Origin: Chloroflexota bacterium
GTDB lineage: Bacteria > Chloroflexota > Anaerolineae > Aggregatilineales > Phototrophicaceae
Length of the DNA stretch: 50,061 bases
Assembly (NCBI GenBank): GCA_011523515.1
Contig: WTGO01000005.1
Coordinates: 1-50,061, forward strand
Reading direction: 5' to 3'
Shown here: in pieces, positions 9,667-18,515 of the stretch
Layout: every line of letters starts with the position of its first letter
How positions within the stretch are numbered: the stretch's first letter is position 1
Translations under genes and position numbers: made by a program
The notes under the pieces: model-generated
Told to the model about the DNA's origin: nothing
Database searches by the model: none
The model's input: only the letters and a program-made list of their open reading frames with translations

Positions 9667-10032
9667 GCTATTCCTGCTTTCCGTCCCGATAATCGCTGGT
9701 AATTTCTGCTGACGATACTATACCCACAATCGTAATTTGATGACAGTCGCCGACGGTTTGGCTAAGGAACTCAGGATCCCTTCAAGGCTTGTCCGCTACT
9801 CTCTGATTTGCGTTTCACCCTTCATTAACCCCCCTCGGTCCCCCCATTAAAATGGGGGATGACTACTGCTCTGACGTAATCGGCGCTGCTCCGAGGGCAG
9901 TCCAACCATTATCATGTACAGACTCCGAATAATCGTCTAAAACTCGCGCCAAGTCAGCTCCCCTTCCCTGATTTATCGGGGAAGGGATCGGGGGATGGGG
10001 TTAGATTGGTCTAGGTTCCCACGCCGGAGCGC
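9667..10032. other. Intergenic region with two GC-rich hairpins
   Basis: These 366 bases hold no credible gene. Two inverted repeats stand out: CCCCCAT/ATGGGGG at 9841-9858 with a 4-base loop, and CCCTTCCC/GGGAAGGG at 9961-9986 with a 10-base loop. Neither has a T tract, so they are not standard terminators for the minus-strand gene that ends at 10033. Their style (C- and G-run paragraphs) suggests dispersed non-coding repeats. The left end carries the presumptive promoter of the ThuA gene. Confidence 0.55.
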
Positions 10033-12138
10033 CTAGGTGAAGTCCATCGTGATGCTGAAGATGGTATTGCCCGAGGCGACGTAGAGGATGTTCTGCTCGG
10101 GATAGGCGGCGACTGCCGACATCAATTCAAGCTTCTGCTGGTCGAAAGCCTGATAGCTGTCCATGAATGTGCCGGCCGCTGTGGTCTCAAATATGGTGCG
10201 CGCGCCGCGGCTGATGAGGAAGAAACCGGGCGCGAAAGGACTGTCGTTGAGGTAGAAGCCCTCGGTGAGTACCGTACTGGGTTCGCTGCCCTCGTTGAAG
10301 CCGCTGAAAGTGAAGGCCACCTCGCTGCCGCCGAAGTAGCGCTTCATGACGCCATCGCGATAGAGCAGATAGAGGTACCCGTCGCCGCCGATGGTGAAGT
10401 CGACCACGTTGCGCAAATTGGGGCGGGCGCTGCCGGCGAAGTACTCGCGCGGGGCGCTGACATAGGCGCCGCCGGAGGGATCGTAGCGCCAGATCTGGCC
10501 CTCTTCGCTATCGAGAATATAGAGCTTGCGGTCCCATATCGTCAGGGCTGCGGGCTGCTTCCAGCTATGGGATTCCAGGATGCGCTGCGCGTCACAGGTG
10601 AAGATGAATTGCGGCGCGCAGCGCAGCAGCGTACCGTTCGCGTCCAGCATAGCGATGTCGCCGGAGTGGTCGTCGAAGGCGATATCGGTGATCTGCCCGA
10701 TGGTGATGCCCTGGTGGGTGGCGCCGAGCCGCATCTTGGCGACGGGTTCGTCTTGCAGCGCCTCGCGACCGTTGTCGGACAGCTTGATGTGATAGACCTG
10801 GTCGTTGCTTCCGTCCAGCGCGTACAGGTCGGTGCCTTGAATGCGCAGGCGGCTGATGCTGGCGTCCTCGAAATTTATCAGCGGAATGGCTTCGCGGCGT
10901 TTCACATTATTAATGGTGTCGATCAATTCCTGCGCTTCGCTGCGCATTTCGGAGACGGAGGGATCGCCGGGCCGCATGACATCGCAGGCGTCGGCGACTT
11001 GAATGGTGGCGTTCCAGGCCGAGGTGACGCTGCGGCGGCTGCCGGGGTCGATGGATTGCGCCAATCTGGCGGTTTCCTGCAAGCGACCCAGGCATTGCTC
11101 AAATTCGGTCTCGCCCAGGTTGGACACCCAGGACAGCACCACGATGCTGACGATGATGAGCGGGATAAGCAGAACCGACAGGAAAATCGTGCCGGAAGAA
11201 GCGCGCCGGGAGCTCGCCGTGGCCGGCAGCGGGAAAATGCGCTGGAGGATGTCGCCCAGGAAGAGCAGCAGACCGGCGACGCGCCCGGCCAGCCGCGCCA
11301 ACCCCCAGCGCAGAATGGCGCTGAAATCGCCGCGCCGCGGCAGTTGCCATTGCGCCGCATCCGTGTCTAGTTCCAGGCGCGCTTCCCTCAGGCGCATGTT
11401 GATTTCGTGCGAAGATTCGCCGGGCGCCGCCACAATGGGCCCGTCATACTCGGGGGGCACGAACTCGACCAGCATCAGCTGGCTCTGAATCTTGATGGTG
11501 TGGCGCAGCCCCCCCAGCACCTTCTCAATATCGTTCTCCAGCATGATGCTGGTTAGGCGGTCGCCGGGGATATCGGCCAGGTTGCCGTCGGACAGCACCA
11601 GGCGGCTGCCGGCATTGACGCCGTAGCGCACCATCGAAATCTCCGGCTCCGGCAAGAGGCCCAGGGGCACACTAAAGAGCGGCTCGTCATCCGCGAGGTC
11701 TTCGGGAAAGGTCAACGTCAAGCCGGCGGTCTGCAGGACGGAGATGACCGGGCCCGTGCGGGCGACATATATGTCGTCCTCGTGCAGGACGGCGGCGATC
11801 ATGCTGGTTTCGAATTGCTGCCCGCCGTTTTCGGCGTGCTCCAGATTGTGCTCGTAGAGATTGCGGTTGACAAGCTGGAACATGGTGCGCAGGGCGATGG
11901 TGACGCTGCCGCTGATGTCAAAATAGCGCTCGGCGGCTAACTGAGCAAGCTGCTGATAGAAGGTGGTCGGCGCGATGGATCCGGAGGGCGCGATAAGGAT
12001 GAAGAGGGTATCGCCTTCGCGGCCGGCGGCGGCAGATGGCGGCGCTACCTCCACCAGAGAACCGGGCGGATTGACGTTGATGACGCGCCCGCCGACGATG
12101 TAGAGATGCCCTACCAACGCTTCCAATTCAAACGCCAC
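10033..12138 (-). CDS. Membrane protein with degenerate PP2C-like domain and propeller-like C-terminal region
   Basis: A 701-residue protein. Residues 1 to about 235 resemble a PPM/PP2C phosphatase: regions corresponding to the usual DGMGG, GDSR and SDGL motifs read APSGS, ARTGP and LSDGN. Two of the three metal-binding aspartate positions therefore appear lost, so catalysis is doubtful. A proline- and arginine-containing linker leads to one membrane helix at about residues 315-338 (IFLSVLLIPLIIVSIVVLSW). The outer part, about residues 345-701, contains repeated short blades (DLYALDGSNDQVYHIKL, DIAMLDANGTLLRC, KLYILDSEEGQIWRYD, LYLLYRDGVMKRY), consistent with a beta-propeller. The layout, sensor outside and phosphatase-like domain inside, resembles a signalling receptor. 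No ligand can be assigned. Confidence 0.7.
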   Translation of the reverse strand: MAFELEALVGHLYIVGGRVINVNPPGSLVEVAPPSAAAGREGDTLFILIAPSGSIAPTTFYQQLAQLAAERYFDISGSVTIALRTMFQLVNRNLYEHNLEHAENGGQQFETSMIAAVLHEDDIYVARTGPVISVLQTAGLTLTFPEDLADDEPLFSVPLGLLPEPEISMVRYGVNAGSRLVLSDGNLADIPGDRLTSIMLENDIEKVLGGLRHTIKIQSQLMLVEFVPPEYDGPIVAAPGESSHEINMRLREARLELDTDAAQWQLPRRGDFSAILRWGLARLAGRVAGLLLFLGDILQRIFPLPATASSRRASSGTIFLSVLLIPLIIVSIVVLSWVSNLGETEFEQCLGRLQETARLAQSIDPGSRRSVTSAWNATIQVADACDVMRPGDPSVSEMRSEAQELIDTINNVKRREAIPLINFEDASISRLRIQGTDLYALDGSNDQVYHIKLSDNGREALQDEPVAKMRLGATHQGITIGQITDIAFDDHSGDIAMLDANGTLLRCAPQFIFTCDAQRILESHSWKQPAALTIWDRKLYILDSEEGQIWRYDPSGGAYVSAPREYFAGSARPNLRNVVDFTIGGDGYLYLLYRDGVMKRYFGGSEVAFTFSGFNEGSEPSTVLTEGFYLNDSPFAPGFFLISRGARTIFETTAAGTFMDSYQAFDQQKLELMSAVAAYPEQNILYVASGNTIFSITMDFT

Positions 12139-12270
12139 GCCACACCATCACGACTCGCCCCAACAATAAACTCGATTTTACTTGATTGGCTGGACGGCGC
12201 TAGCGATGTAAGCGCCTACCTCGAAGGAGAGGCCCGGGTCGCCCGTATTTCTATTTCATCCTTCCTGGCA

Positions 12271-12276
12271 TATAAT
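12271..12276 (+). promoter_or_regulatory. Candidate -10 element upstream of membrane/copper protein pair
   Basis: A perfect TATAAT lies 32 bases before the ATG at 12309. Transcription would start near 12283, which leaves too little leader for an in-frame GTG at 12291 and favours the ATG. No clear -35 is seen at 16-18 bases. Confidence 0.45.
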
Positions 12277-12308
12277 GTGGATAGTGGGCAGTGAAAGGGC
12301 GAGAAGCT

Positions 12309-13388
12309 ATGACAAGCACACAACGAGCCGGTCAACTCATTCCGCAGGCTGCTGGCGGACGGGGCGCAATCAAGTCGCCGGCCCATGACCTGCGCCTGGA
12401 CTGGATCATGGCGCTCAGCTCTTGCGCCATCGTATTCGGCTTGTACATTGATGGCTGGGCGCATAATCATGGCCGGGTGGATGACAGCTTCTTCACGCCT
12501 TGGCACGCCTTGCTCTATGGCTCGGTCGGCATCGCCGGTCTGGTGCTGGTCCTCACCCATTTCCGCAATGTCAGCCGCGGCTACCGCTGGACCAGCGCCT
12601 TGCCGGCCGGTTACGCGCTCTCGTTGATCGGCTTCTTCGCCTTTGGCGCCGGCGGCGCCGTCGATATGCTATGGCATGAAACTTTCGGCTTTGAAGAGGG
12701 CATTGAAGCGCTAATCAGTCCATCGCACCTTTTCCTCGCCCTGACTGGTTTGCTGATTATGACCGGTCCCATCCGCTCGTTCTGGGGACGAGAAAGCGAC
12801 GGCAGTTGGGTCGGGGCCGCCCCGATCGTACTCTGCTTCACCGCCGTCACCTCCGTATTCACCTTTTTTAATGCTTACGCGCCAATCGGCGGCGACTTGA
12901 TCGTCCTGACTGGAGCGAGACCCGAGCCGCACAATCTTTATGACGTGGCCGGGATTGTGCCCTTTGTCATCCAGAGCAATATCCTGCTGGGCGCGCTGCT
13001 GTTCATGACGCGGCGCTGGCAGTTGCCTTTCGGGGCGATCACCCTGTTACTCGTCCTCAATTCCCTGCTGATGACCTGGTACCGGGTCGGCGAGGCGGGC
13101 GAATTCATTTACGTCTTGAGCGCCGGCGCGGTCGGCTTGCTCTGCGACAGCCTCTACCAGCGCTATGGCCTCGCGGATACCAATCGGCTGCGCTTCTTCG
13201 CTTTCATCATGCCCTTCGCTTACAGCCTGGGTGTTATGCTCATGACGCATATTCTCGGCACGAGCGTCTGGGGCAGCGGCGGTCTCTGGTGGCTGATCCA
13301 CATGTGGCTGGGCGTACCGGTGTTGGCCGGCGCTTTCGGCTATGGCTTGAGCCTGCTGACGCGCCCACCCGCCACAACAAATGATTGA
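12309..13388 (+). CDS. Uncharacterised polytopic membrane protein with conserved-looking histidine motifs
   Basis: A 359-residue protein with roughly eight to nine hydrophobic segments. Histidines cluster at membrane edges: DGWAHNHGRVDDSFFTPWH near the end of the first helix, DMLWHETFGFE, SPSHLFLALTG, PEPHNLYD, MTHILG and HMWLG. Repeated His at helix ends next to acidic residues suggest metal or haem contact. The stop codon overlaps the start of the downstream copper-chaperone lipoprotein (TTGA), so the two are translationally coupled and probably act in one process. I do not recognise a named family. A role in copper handling is inference from the neighbour and the histidines only. The start is ATG 12309, placed by the upstream TATAAT. 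Confidence 0.8.
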   Translation: MTSTQRAGQLIPQAAGGRGAIKSPAHDLRLDWIMALSSCAIVFGLYIDGWAHNHGRVDDSFFTPWHALLYGSVGIAGLVLVLTHFRNVSRGYRWTSALPAGYALSLIGFFAFGAGGAVDMLWHETFGFEEGIEALISPSHLFLALTGLLIMTGPIRSFWGRESDGSWVGAAPIVLCFTAVTSVFTFFNAYAPIGGDLIVLTGARPEPHNLYDVAGIVPFVIQSNILLGALLFMTRRWQLPFGAITLLLVLNSLLMTWYRVGEAGEFIYVLSAGAVGLLCDSLYQRYGLADTNRLRFFAFIMPFAYSLGVMLMTHILGTSVWGSGGLWWLIHMWLGVPVLAGAFGYGLSLLTRPPATTND

Positions 13389-14242
13389 GCAACTGCACGG
13401 TGACCGCATTCCGCCGCCGAACGGTTCTCCTCGTCTTCATCATTTTGCTCGCCGGCTGCCGTCAACAGCGGCTTGCTTCAGCTGATATTCAACTCGATAT
13501 GTCGGTCAGCGACAAGCTAGTCGGCGAGACGAGGCTGCTCTTGCGCGTCAGCGACCGGGACGGCAAAGCAGTGAGCAATCCGGGCACGCTCAGCCTGCGC
13601 GGCGACATGGATCACGCTGGCATGGCGCCGGTGCTGGCTGAGGCGGAACGCGCCGTCGATGGCGTATTCAGCCTGCCTTTTGAGTGGACGATGGCCGGCG
13701 GCTGGATCGTCGAGGCGACGCTGACGCTGCCCAATGGTGAAGTGGCCGTCGAGACCTTTCAGTTTGAGATCCTCAGCGAGGCGATGGAAGCAGATATGGA
13801 TCACGGCGCGATGACGGAGGAATCCAGCGCGGTGTACCTGAGCATACGCAACCGCGGCGAAAGCGAGGTGACGATAGTATCCGCTGACAGCGCCGCGGCG
13901 AATGAAGTCGCCTTCCATCGCACGGTGGTCGAAGACGATATGGCGCGGATGGAAGCCGTCGACAGCTTGCGGATTTCGGCGGGCGAGACGGTCGACCTGG
14001 CGCCGGGCGGTCTGCACATCATGCTGACTGGGTTGACTGCCGATCTGACGCCGGGCGGCGCGCTGACGCTGCGCCTGGAGTGCGATTCGGGCGAGGTGTA
14101 TGATCTCGATTTCAGCGTGATGAACATGATGATGAGCGAGTTGGATGATGCGGTCGAGATCGGCAATTTGGTCTTCAGCAAGCGCTGGGCGCGGCCGGCG
14201 AAGGCAAGGGGCATGAATATGCGCGCGACGCCGGGCAGCTAA
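13385..14242 (+). CDS. Lipoprotein fusing a YtkA-like domain and a PCuAC copper chaperone domain
   Basis: A 285-residue exported lipoprotein. A short basic start and hydrophobic stretch end in LLAGC, a lipobox, so the mature protein is anchored by its cysteine outside the membrane. The first half (about residues 32-130) looks YtkA-like, with DMDHAGMAP. The second half (about 150-250) is PCuAC: AVYLSIRNRGES, then FHRTVVEDDMARM and GLHIMLTGL, giving the His/Met ligands of the H(M)XnMX~20HXM copper(I) site. A DMDHGAM segment between the two may add ligands. PCuAC proteins deliver copper to cytochrome oxidase CuA; that role is likely but no oxidase gene is in view. The start is uncertain: TTG 13385 overlaps the upstream stop, GTG 13400 also gives a good signal peptide. 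Confidence 0.85.
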   Translation: MSNCTVTAFRRRTVLLVFIILLAGCRQQRLASADIQLDMSVSDKLVGETRLLLRVSDRDGKAVSNPGTLSLRGDMDHAGMAPVLAEAERAVDGVFSLPFEWTMAGGWIVEATLTLPNGEVAVETFQFEILSEAMEADMDHGAMTEESSAVYLSIRNRGESEVTIVSADSAAANEVAFHRTVVEDDMARMEAVDSLRISAGETVDLAPGGLHIMLTGLTADLTPGGALTLRLECDSGEVYDLDFSVMNMMMSELDDAVEIGNLVFSKRWARPAKARGMNMRATPGS

Positions 14243-17200
14243 GCCCTTACACTCAAGCCAACCCACCTCAGCCAGCGCAGATCGCGCGCGCCCTCGGGCA
14301 GCAAGCTAGCCAGCGCCTGCCCCTCCGCCGCGTCCAGCGGGCGCAGCAGCAGCAGGACGGTAATGTACAAAAGTCCGCTCGCCATAGTCGCCGGGAGCGA
14401 CTGTCCCAGGAAGACCAGCGCCGCCAGCATCGCGCCCAGGGCCACCAGAGGGCGCCAGAGCAGCGCCGGCACATTGACTGCCGGGATATGCCGGCGCGCC
14501 AGGACGATGAAAGGCAGGAAGAGCGCCAGCTCGGAGGCGATGGTGGCGATGGCGGCTGCCTGGAAGCCATACTGCGGAATGAAGATGATATTGGCGGTGA
14601 TGTTGAAGCAGACTGCAAATGCGAAAGCGCGCGTGATGATGCGCTGCAGGCCGAGAGCGATCAGGGCGTACTGCGTCAGGCTGTTCATCCAGCCGATGGG
14701 GATGCTCCAAATCATTAGCTGCAGGGCGATGACCCCTTGCGGCACATAGCGCGGGCCGGCCAGGATCAGCGTCAGTGGCTCCGCCAGCGCGGTGAAAGCC
14801 ACCGCCAGCGGCAGCGGCAAGGCGAAGAGCAGCTTGATTCCGAAACGGAAGCTGCGGCTCAAGGCGGCGGGATCGTCTTGGGCCTGGCGCGAAATCACCG
14901 GGAAAAGCGCCTGCGTGAAAAATGCCGGCACGATATTGACCGCCAGCAGCCACTTGTAAGCCGTGCTGTATTGGGCGACGGTTGCGGCGCCTTTCAGCGC
15001 CTGCAGGATGACGATATCGACCTGGAAGAAGATGGTGGCCAGGAAGTGGTTGAGCATCAGCGGCAGGCTTTCGCTCGCCATTTCGCGAATCAGCTTGAAA
15101 TCGGGGATGCGCCCGCCGAGCGGACCGATCAGCCGCCGCCCGGCCCAGAGCAGGACCAGCAGGGTCAGCACATTATTGAAGATGCTGATGGCGGCCAGGC
15201 CGACGATGCCGTGGCCAAGCAGCAAGACGATGACGCCGAAGACGGCTTTGTTAATGGTGGTGATGGTGGCGATGGCGGCCGGTTTCTCGGCTTGTTCATT
15301 GGCGTAGAAGAGCGAGGTCATACCTTTGGACAGGCTGGCGGGGAACAAGCCGATGTAGAGCAAGCCGATGGCCAGCAAGCCCTCGCCGCCGATGGCCTGC
15401 GCGCCCGAGCCGCTCCAGAGCAGCAGCACGCCAGCCAGCAGCGGCGCGCCCGCCAGGCTCAGCAGCAGGCGAAAGAACGAGGTGTTGTAGAGATAGCGGC
15501 CGGCGCGCCGACGTTGCTGCGAGACTTCGCGGACCAGCAGCAAGTCCAGGCCGAAGTTGGTGAAGATGTCGAAGGCCACGAATAGCACGATGGCGAAGTT
15601 GTAAATGCCGACATCAATCGGCAGCAGCAGCCGGTACATGACGATGGCGAAGACCAGGTCGATGCCGCGATTGAATAGATTGAGGATGATGGGGGCGATG
15701 CTGTTGCGCGCGACCCGGGCCAGGCCGGACGAGGCTTCCGTATTCAAGCCGATATAGGCGCGCCAAAACCAGGCGCCCAGCAGAAAGACGATCAGCGCGA
15801 CGCTGATGGACGAGGCGAACATGCCCAGCTGCACGCTGGCCGGGCTGTAGACGAGCCTAACGGTCCAATCGCCCGCAGGCAGCTCGACGCCCTGGAAATT
15901 CGCCAGCGCCAGCCGCACCGCGGCGCCGAATTCCAGGTCTTCGCCGCGGCCCCAGGGGCGGACGAAGGCGCGCCAGCCGGGCGCGTAGCTCTCGCTGATG
16001 ACCAGCCAGCTGGCGCTATCCAGGCTGACGTCGATGAATTTTTCGCGGCCGCTGTCGCGTGTGATCTCGGCAGCTTGATAGCGCGGCACGCGCAAGCCGC
16101 CACCGCTCATATCCAGCTCGGCGAATTTGAAACCGCCGCCGACCTCCGCCAGCCAGCGCGGGTCCCAGTCGGCTTTGTCGACGGCGAAAGCGCGCGGCAG
16201 GGCATTGTTGTTCTCCCAGATCGCCACTTCCTGGCGGTAGACGTCTTTCCAGCCGGGCAGGCGCATTTCGAAGTCGGGCGCGGTAAACACATAGCGCAGA
16301 TTGAAGAGGTTTAGCAGATCTGAGGCGAGTGTGCTCTGGTAGCTGCTGTGATTGAATTCGGGGGCGGTATGCAGGGGCGCGATCTGATTGAAGTCGAGCC
16401 GGGGCTGCGGCTGCAACGCGCGCATGGTAGCCACATAGCCAGCGGGAATAATGCTATCGTAGCCGCGGATATCATCCAGGCCGTACTGCAAACCTGTATT
16501 CGGCTGCAAGATGGCGGGGTCGCCGTGGCGTTCCAGGCTGGTCACGCGGAAATACCCGCCCTGCCCGGCCAGGAATTCGATTGCCGGCGGCGTGAATTCC
16601 AGCAGCGCCGGATCGCTCGCCGGATTGAAGCCGTAAGAGGCGACGAGCAGGTCGAGCGCGGTTATCACCAGCGCCAGCGCCGTCCAGCGCCCGGAGCGCG
16701 CGCGCGCCGCCCACAAGAATAGCAGCCCGCCAAGCACAAGCAGCAGCGCCAGCGCCATGATTTGCGGGAGCTGATAGCTGTAGAACATACGCCCGTCGGC
16801 GAAGGCGCGGTCGGCATGGGCCATACTGGAGACGAGGCGGTCGAATATGGGCGCGAATTGCGCGAAGTTGCTGTGGACGAGGGCGATACCGCCAGCCAGC
16901 GCCAGCCCGGCCAGCAACAGCAAAACGCCCAGCAAAGTTGCCAGACGGGTCGGCGCCGCTTGCTCGCGCCGGCAGAGCCGATGCGTGCCGATACCGGCCA
17001 GGACGGCGACCGCCAAGGTCAGCCCGTAAACCCAGCGGAAGGGCGTGTTGAGTTGATTCATTCCGGGCAGGCGGTAGAGCAGACCGTAAGTGGGGCCGCC
17101 AAACATGAAGGACAGCGAGATTAGCGCCAGCAGCGCGAAGACGATGATATGAGGCGCCTGCCGGCAGCGGCGGCGGAGCCCGCCGAGTGTGGCGTAGAGC

Positions 17201-18384
17201 GCCAGCGCAAGCGGCATAATGCCGAGGTAAAGCGCGCCTTCGACGTAATTCTTGACACCCCAGTCGATATGACTGATTGCATGGCCGTGGGCGTTACGCA
17301 GGTCGCTGATCAAGGCGCCGCTGAAGGCGTCGGTATAGCTGTGGCGCGCAGGATTGCCGTAGAAGTTGGGCAGCAGGAATTGCAGCAAGTCGCGCGGGGC
17401 ATGGGCGTAGCTCAAGACGGTGTCCAGGCTGGAGCGCTCGGCGCGCCAGTTGCGCTGCACAAACTCGTAAAGCGGGATCAACTGCAGCGCCGCCAGGCCG
17501 AGGCCCAGCAGCGGCATGACCAGCAGCCAAAGCGACGAGCTGAGCGCCCAGCGCAGTGGCGACGCACCCTCAACGCGCCAACGGCGGCCGACCTCCTGGA
17601 CCAGGCGGCAGGCGGCGTAATAGCCGGCGATCAGCAGGGTATAAAAGCTGAGCTCGATATGGCCGGCCAGGATGTTGAAGCCGATCGCCAGTCCGCCGAT
17701 GACGACCCATTGCAGCGCAGTGCCTTGGAAAATCCACAGGTTGCGCCGGCGCAGGATGTTCTCGATCATCCACAAGATCAGCGGCAGCCAGACGGCCGCG
17801 GCCACGATCATGGGAAAGACGGCGTTGGCGATCAGGAAACCCGAGAGTTGGTAGACGACGCCGGCCAGGCCCGCGCCGGCGCGGTTGACGCCCAGGGCGC
17901 GCAGGTAACCCGCCATGAAGAGGCCGGCAAGCCAAAGATTCAGCAGAATGAACCAGCCGTAAGCGGCGCTGAGCGGCAGAATGTAGTAGACGACGCTCAG
18001 CGGATAAAGGGCGGAATGCTGGCCGGCGGCGAAGAAGGGAATGCCGGCGAACAAGTGGGGATTCCACAGCGGAATCTCGCGCTGGGCGATTTGCGCGCGG
18101 ATGAAGCGCTTCCACTGATAATTCTGCAGCACCATGTCGGAGAGCAGGTGATTGTGCGGCACGGCCGGCGCCTGCACGACCTCGCGGTAGGCCGACCAGG
18201 GCAGATGCTGATAGAGGTTTTCGGTCGGCAGCAGTGTGCGGTCGCCCAGAGTCTGCTGGTGGAACATTAGCAGCGGCGCCAGCAGCAAGAAAACGACAAG
18301 CAGCAGGTCTGGCGCGGCGCCGCAGCGCAAACGAATCAGCATCATTCTTTGTCGATTCTTCGCTGGAGTTGGGCGGCGAGACAT
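14239..18384 (-). CDS. YfhO-like membrane protein fused to a Wzx/MATE-type polysaccharide flippase
   Basis: A 1381-residue polytopic protein with two complete parts. Residues 1 to about 870 are YfhO-like: many membrane helices starting LLLVVFLLLAPLLMF, the outer-loop segment LPTENLYQHLPWSA, and a terminal soluble beta domain with ESYAPGWRAFV before the last helix. YfhO proteins are GT-C-like and linked to glycosylation of cell-surface polymers. From about residue 880 (LARVARNSIAPIILNLFNRGIDLVF) to the end it is an oligosaccharide flippase of the Wzx/MATE type with about a dozen helices. The join would couple sugar transfer with lipid-linked oligosaccharide export in one chain. The two are normally separate genes. 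ATGs at 18345 and 18342 are alternative starts. Its end overlaps the copper protein stop by four bases on the opposite strand. Confidence 0.85.
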   Translation of the reverse strand: MSRRPTPAKNRQRMMLIRLRCGAAPDLLLVVFLLLAPLLMFHQQTLGDRTLLPTENLYQHLPWSAYREVVQAPAVPHNHLLSDMVLQNYQWKRFIRAQIAQREIPLWNPHLFAGIPFFAAGQHSALYPLSVVYYILPLSAAYGWFILLNLWLAGLFMAGYLRALGVNRAGAGLAGVVYQLSGFLIANAVFPMIVAAAVWLPLILWMIENILRRRNLWIFQGTALQWVVIGGLAIGFNILAGHIELSFYTLLIAGYYAACRLVQEVGRRWRVEGASPLRWALSSSLWLLVMPLLGLGLAALQLIPLYEFVQRNWRAERSSLDTVLSYAHAPRDLLQFLLPNFYGNPARHSYTDAFSGALISDLRNAHGHAISHIDWGVKNYVEGALYLGIMPLALALYATLGGLRRRCRQAPHIIVFALLALISLSFMFGGPTYGLLYRLPGMNQLNTPFRWVYGLTLAVAVLAGIGTHRLCRREQAAPTRLATLLGVLLLLAGLALAGGIALVHSNFAQFAPIFDRLVSSMAHADRAFADGRMFYSYQLPQIMALALLLVLGGLLFLWAARARSGRWTALALVITALDLLVASYGFNPASDPALLEFTPPAIEFLAGQGGYFRVTSLERHGDPAILQPNTGLQYGLDDIRGYDSIIPAGYVATMRALQPQPRLDFNQIAPLHTAPEFNHSSYQSTLASDLLNLFNLRYVFTAPDFEMRLPGWKDVYRQEVAIWENNNALPRAFAVDKADWDPRWLAEVGGGFKFAELDMSGGGLRVPRYQAAEITRDSGREKFIDVSLDSASWLVISESYAPGWRAFVRPWGRGEDLEFGAAVRLALANFQGVELPAGDWTVRLVYSPASVQLGMFASSISVALIVFLLGAWFWRAYIGLNTEASSGLARVARNSIAPIILNLFNRGIDLVFAIVMYRLLLPIDVGIYNFAIVLFVAFDIFTNFGLDLLLVREVSQQRRRAGRYLYNTSFFRLLLSLAGAPLLAGVLLLWSGSGAQAIGGEGLLAIGLLYIGLFPASLSKGMTSLFYANEQAEKPAAIATITTINKAVFGVIVLLLGHGIVGLAAISIFNNVLTLLVLLWAGRRLIGPLGGRIPDFKLIREMASESLPLMLNHFLATIFFQVDIVILQALKGAATVAQYSTAYKWLLAVNIVPAFFTQALFPVISRQAQDDPAALSRSFRFGIKLLFALPLPLAVAFTALAEPLTLILAGPRYVPQGVIALQLMIWSIPIGWMNSLTQYALIALGLQRIITRAFAFAVCFNITANIIFIPQYGFQAAAIATIASELALFLPFIVLARRHIPAVNVPALLWRPLVALGAMLAALVFLGQSLPATMASGLLYITVLLLLRPLDAAEGQALASLLPEGARDLRWLRWVGLSVRA

Positions 18385-18487
18385 CTTCCTTTATACACAG
18401 GCGCGGGGATTTTGCCTAGTCGCGCCGAGACCAGGCAGATATCCCAAAGTTCGCCAAATTTATCCCAAAAACTTTGCGATATATCCC

Positions 18488-18515
18488 TTGCGCACCCGTC
18501 GAATCACCCTACAAT
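18488..18515 (+). promoter_or_regulatory. Candidate promoter of kinase-like gene
   Basis: TTGCGC at 18488-18493, a 16-base spacer and TACAAT at 18510-18515 form a reasonable sigma-70-type promoter. It overlaps the first usable ATG (18514), so if real the true start is one of the later ATGs (18592, 18664 or 18694). Confidence 0.35.

Noticed and set aside
9841..9986. GC-rich hairpins as intrinsic terminators.
   Set aside because: They lack a following T run on either strand.
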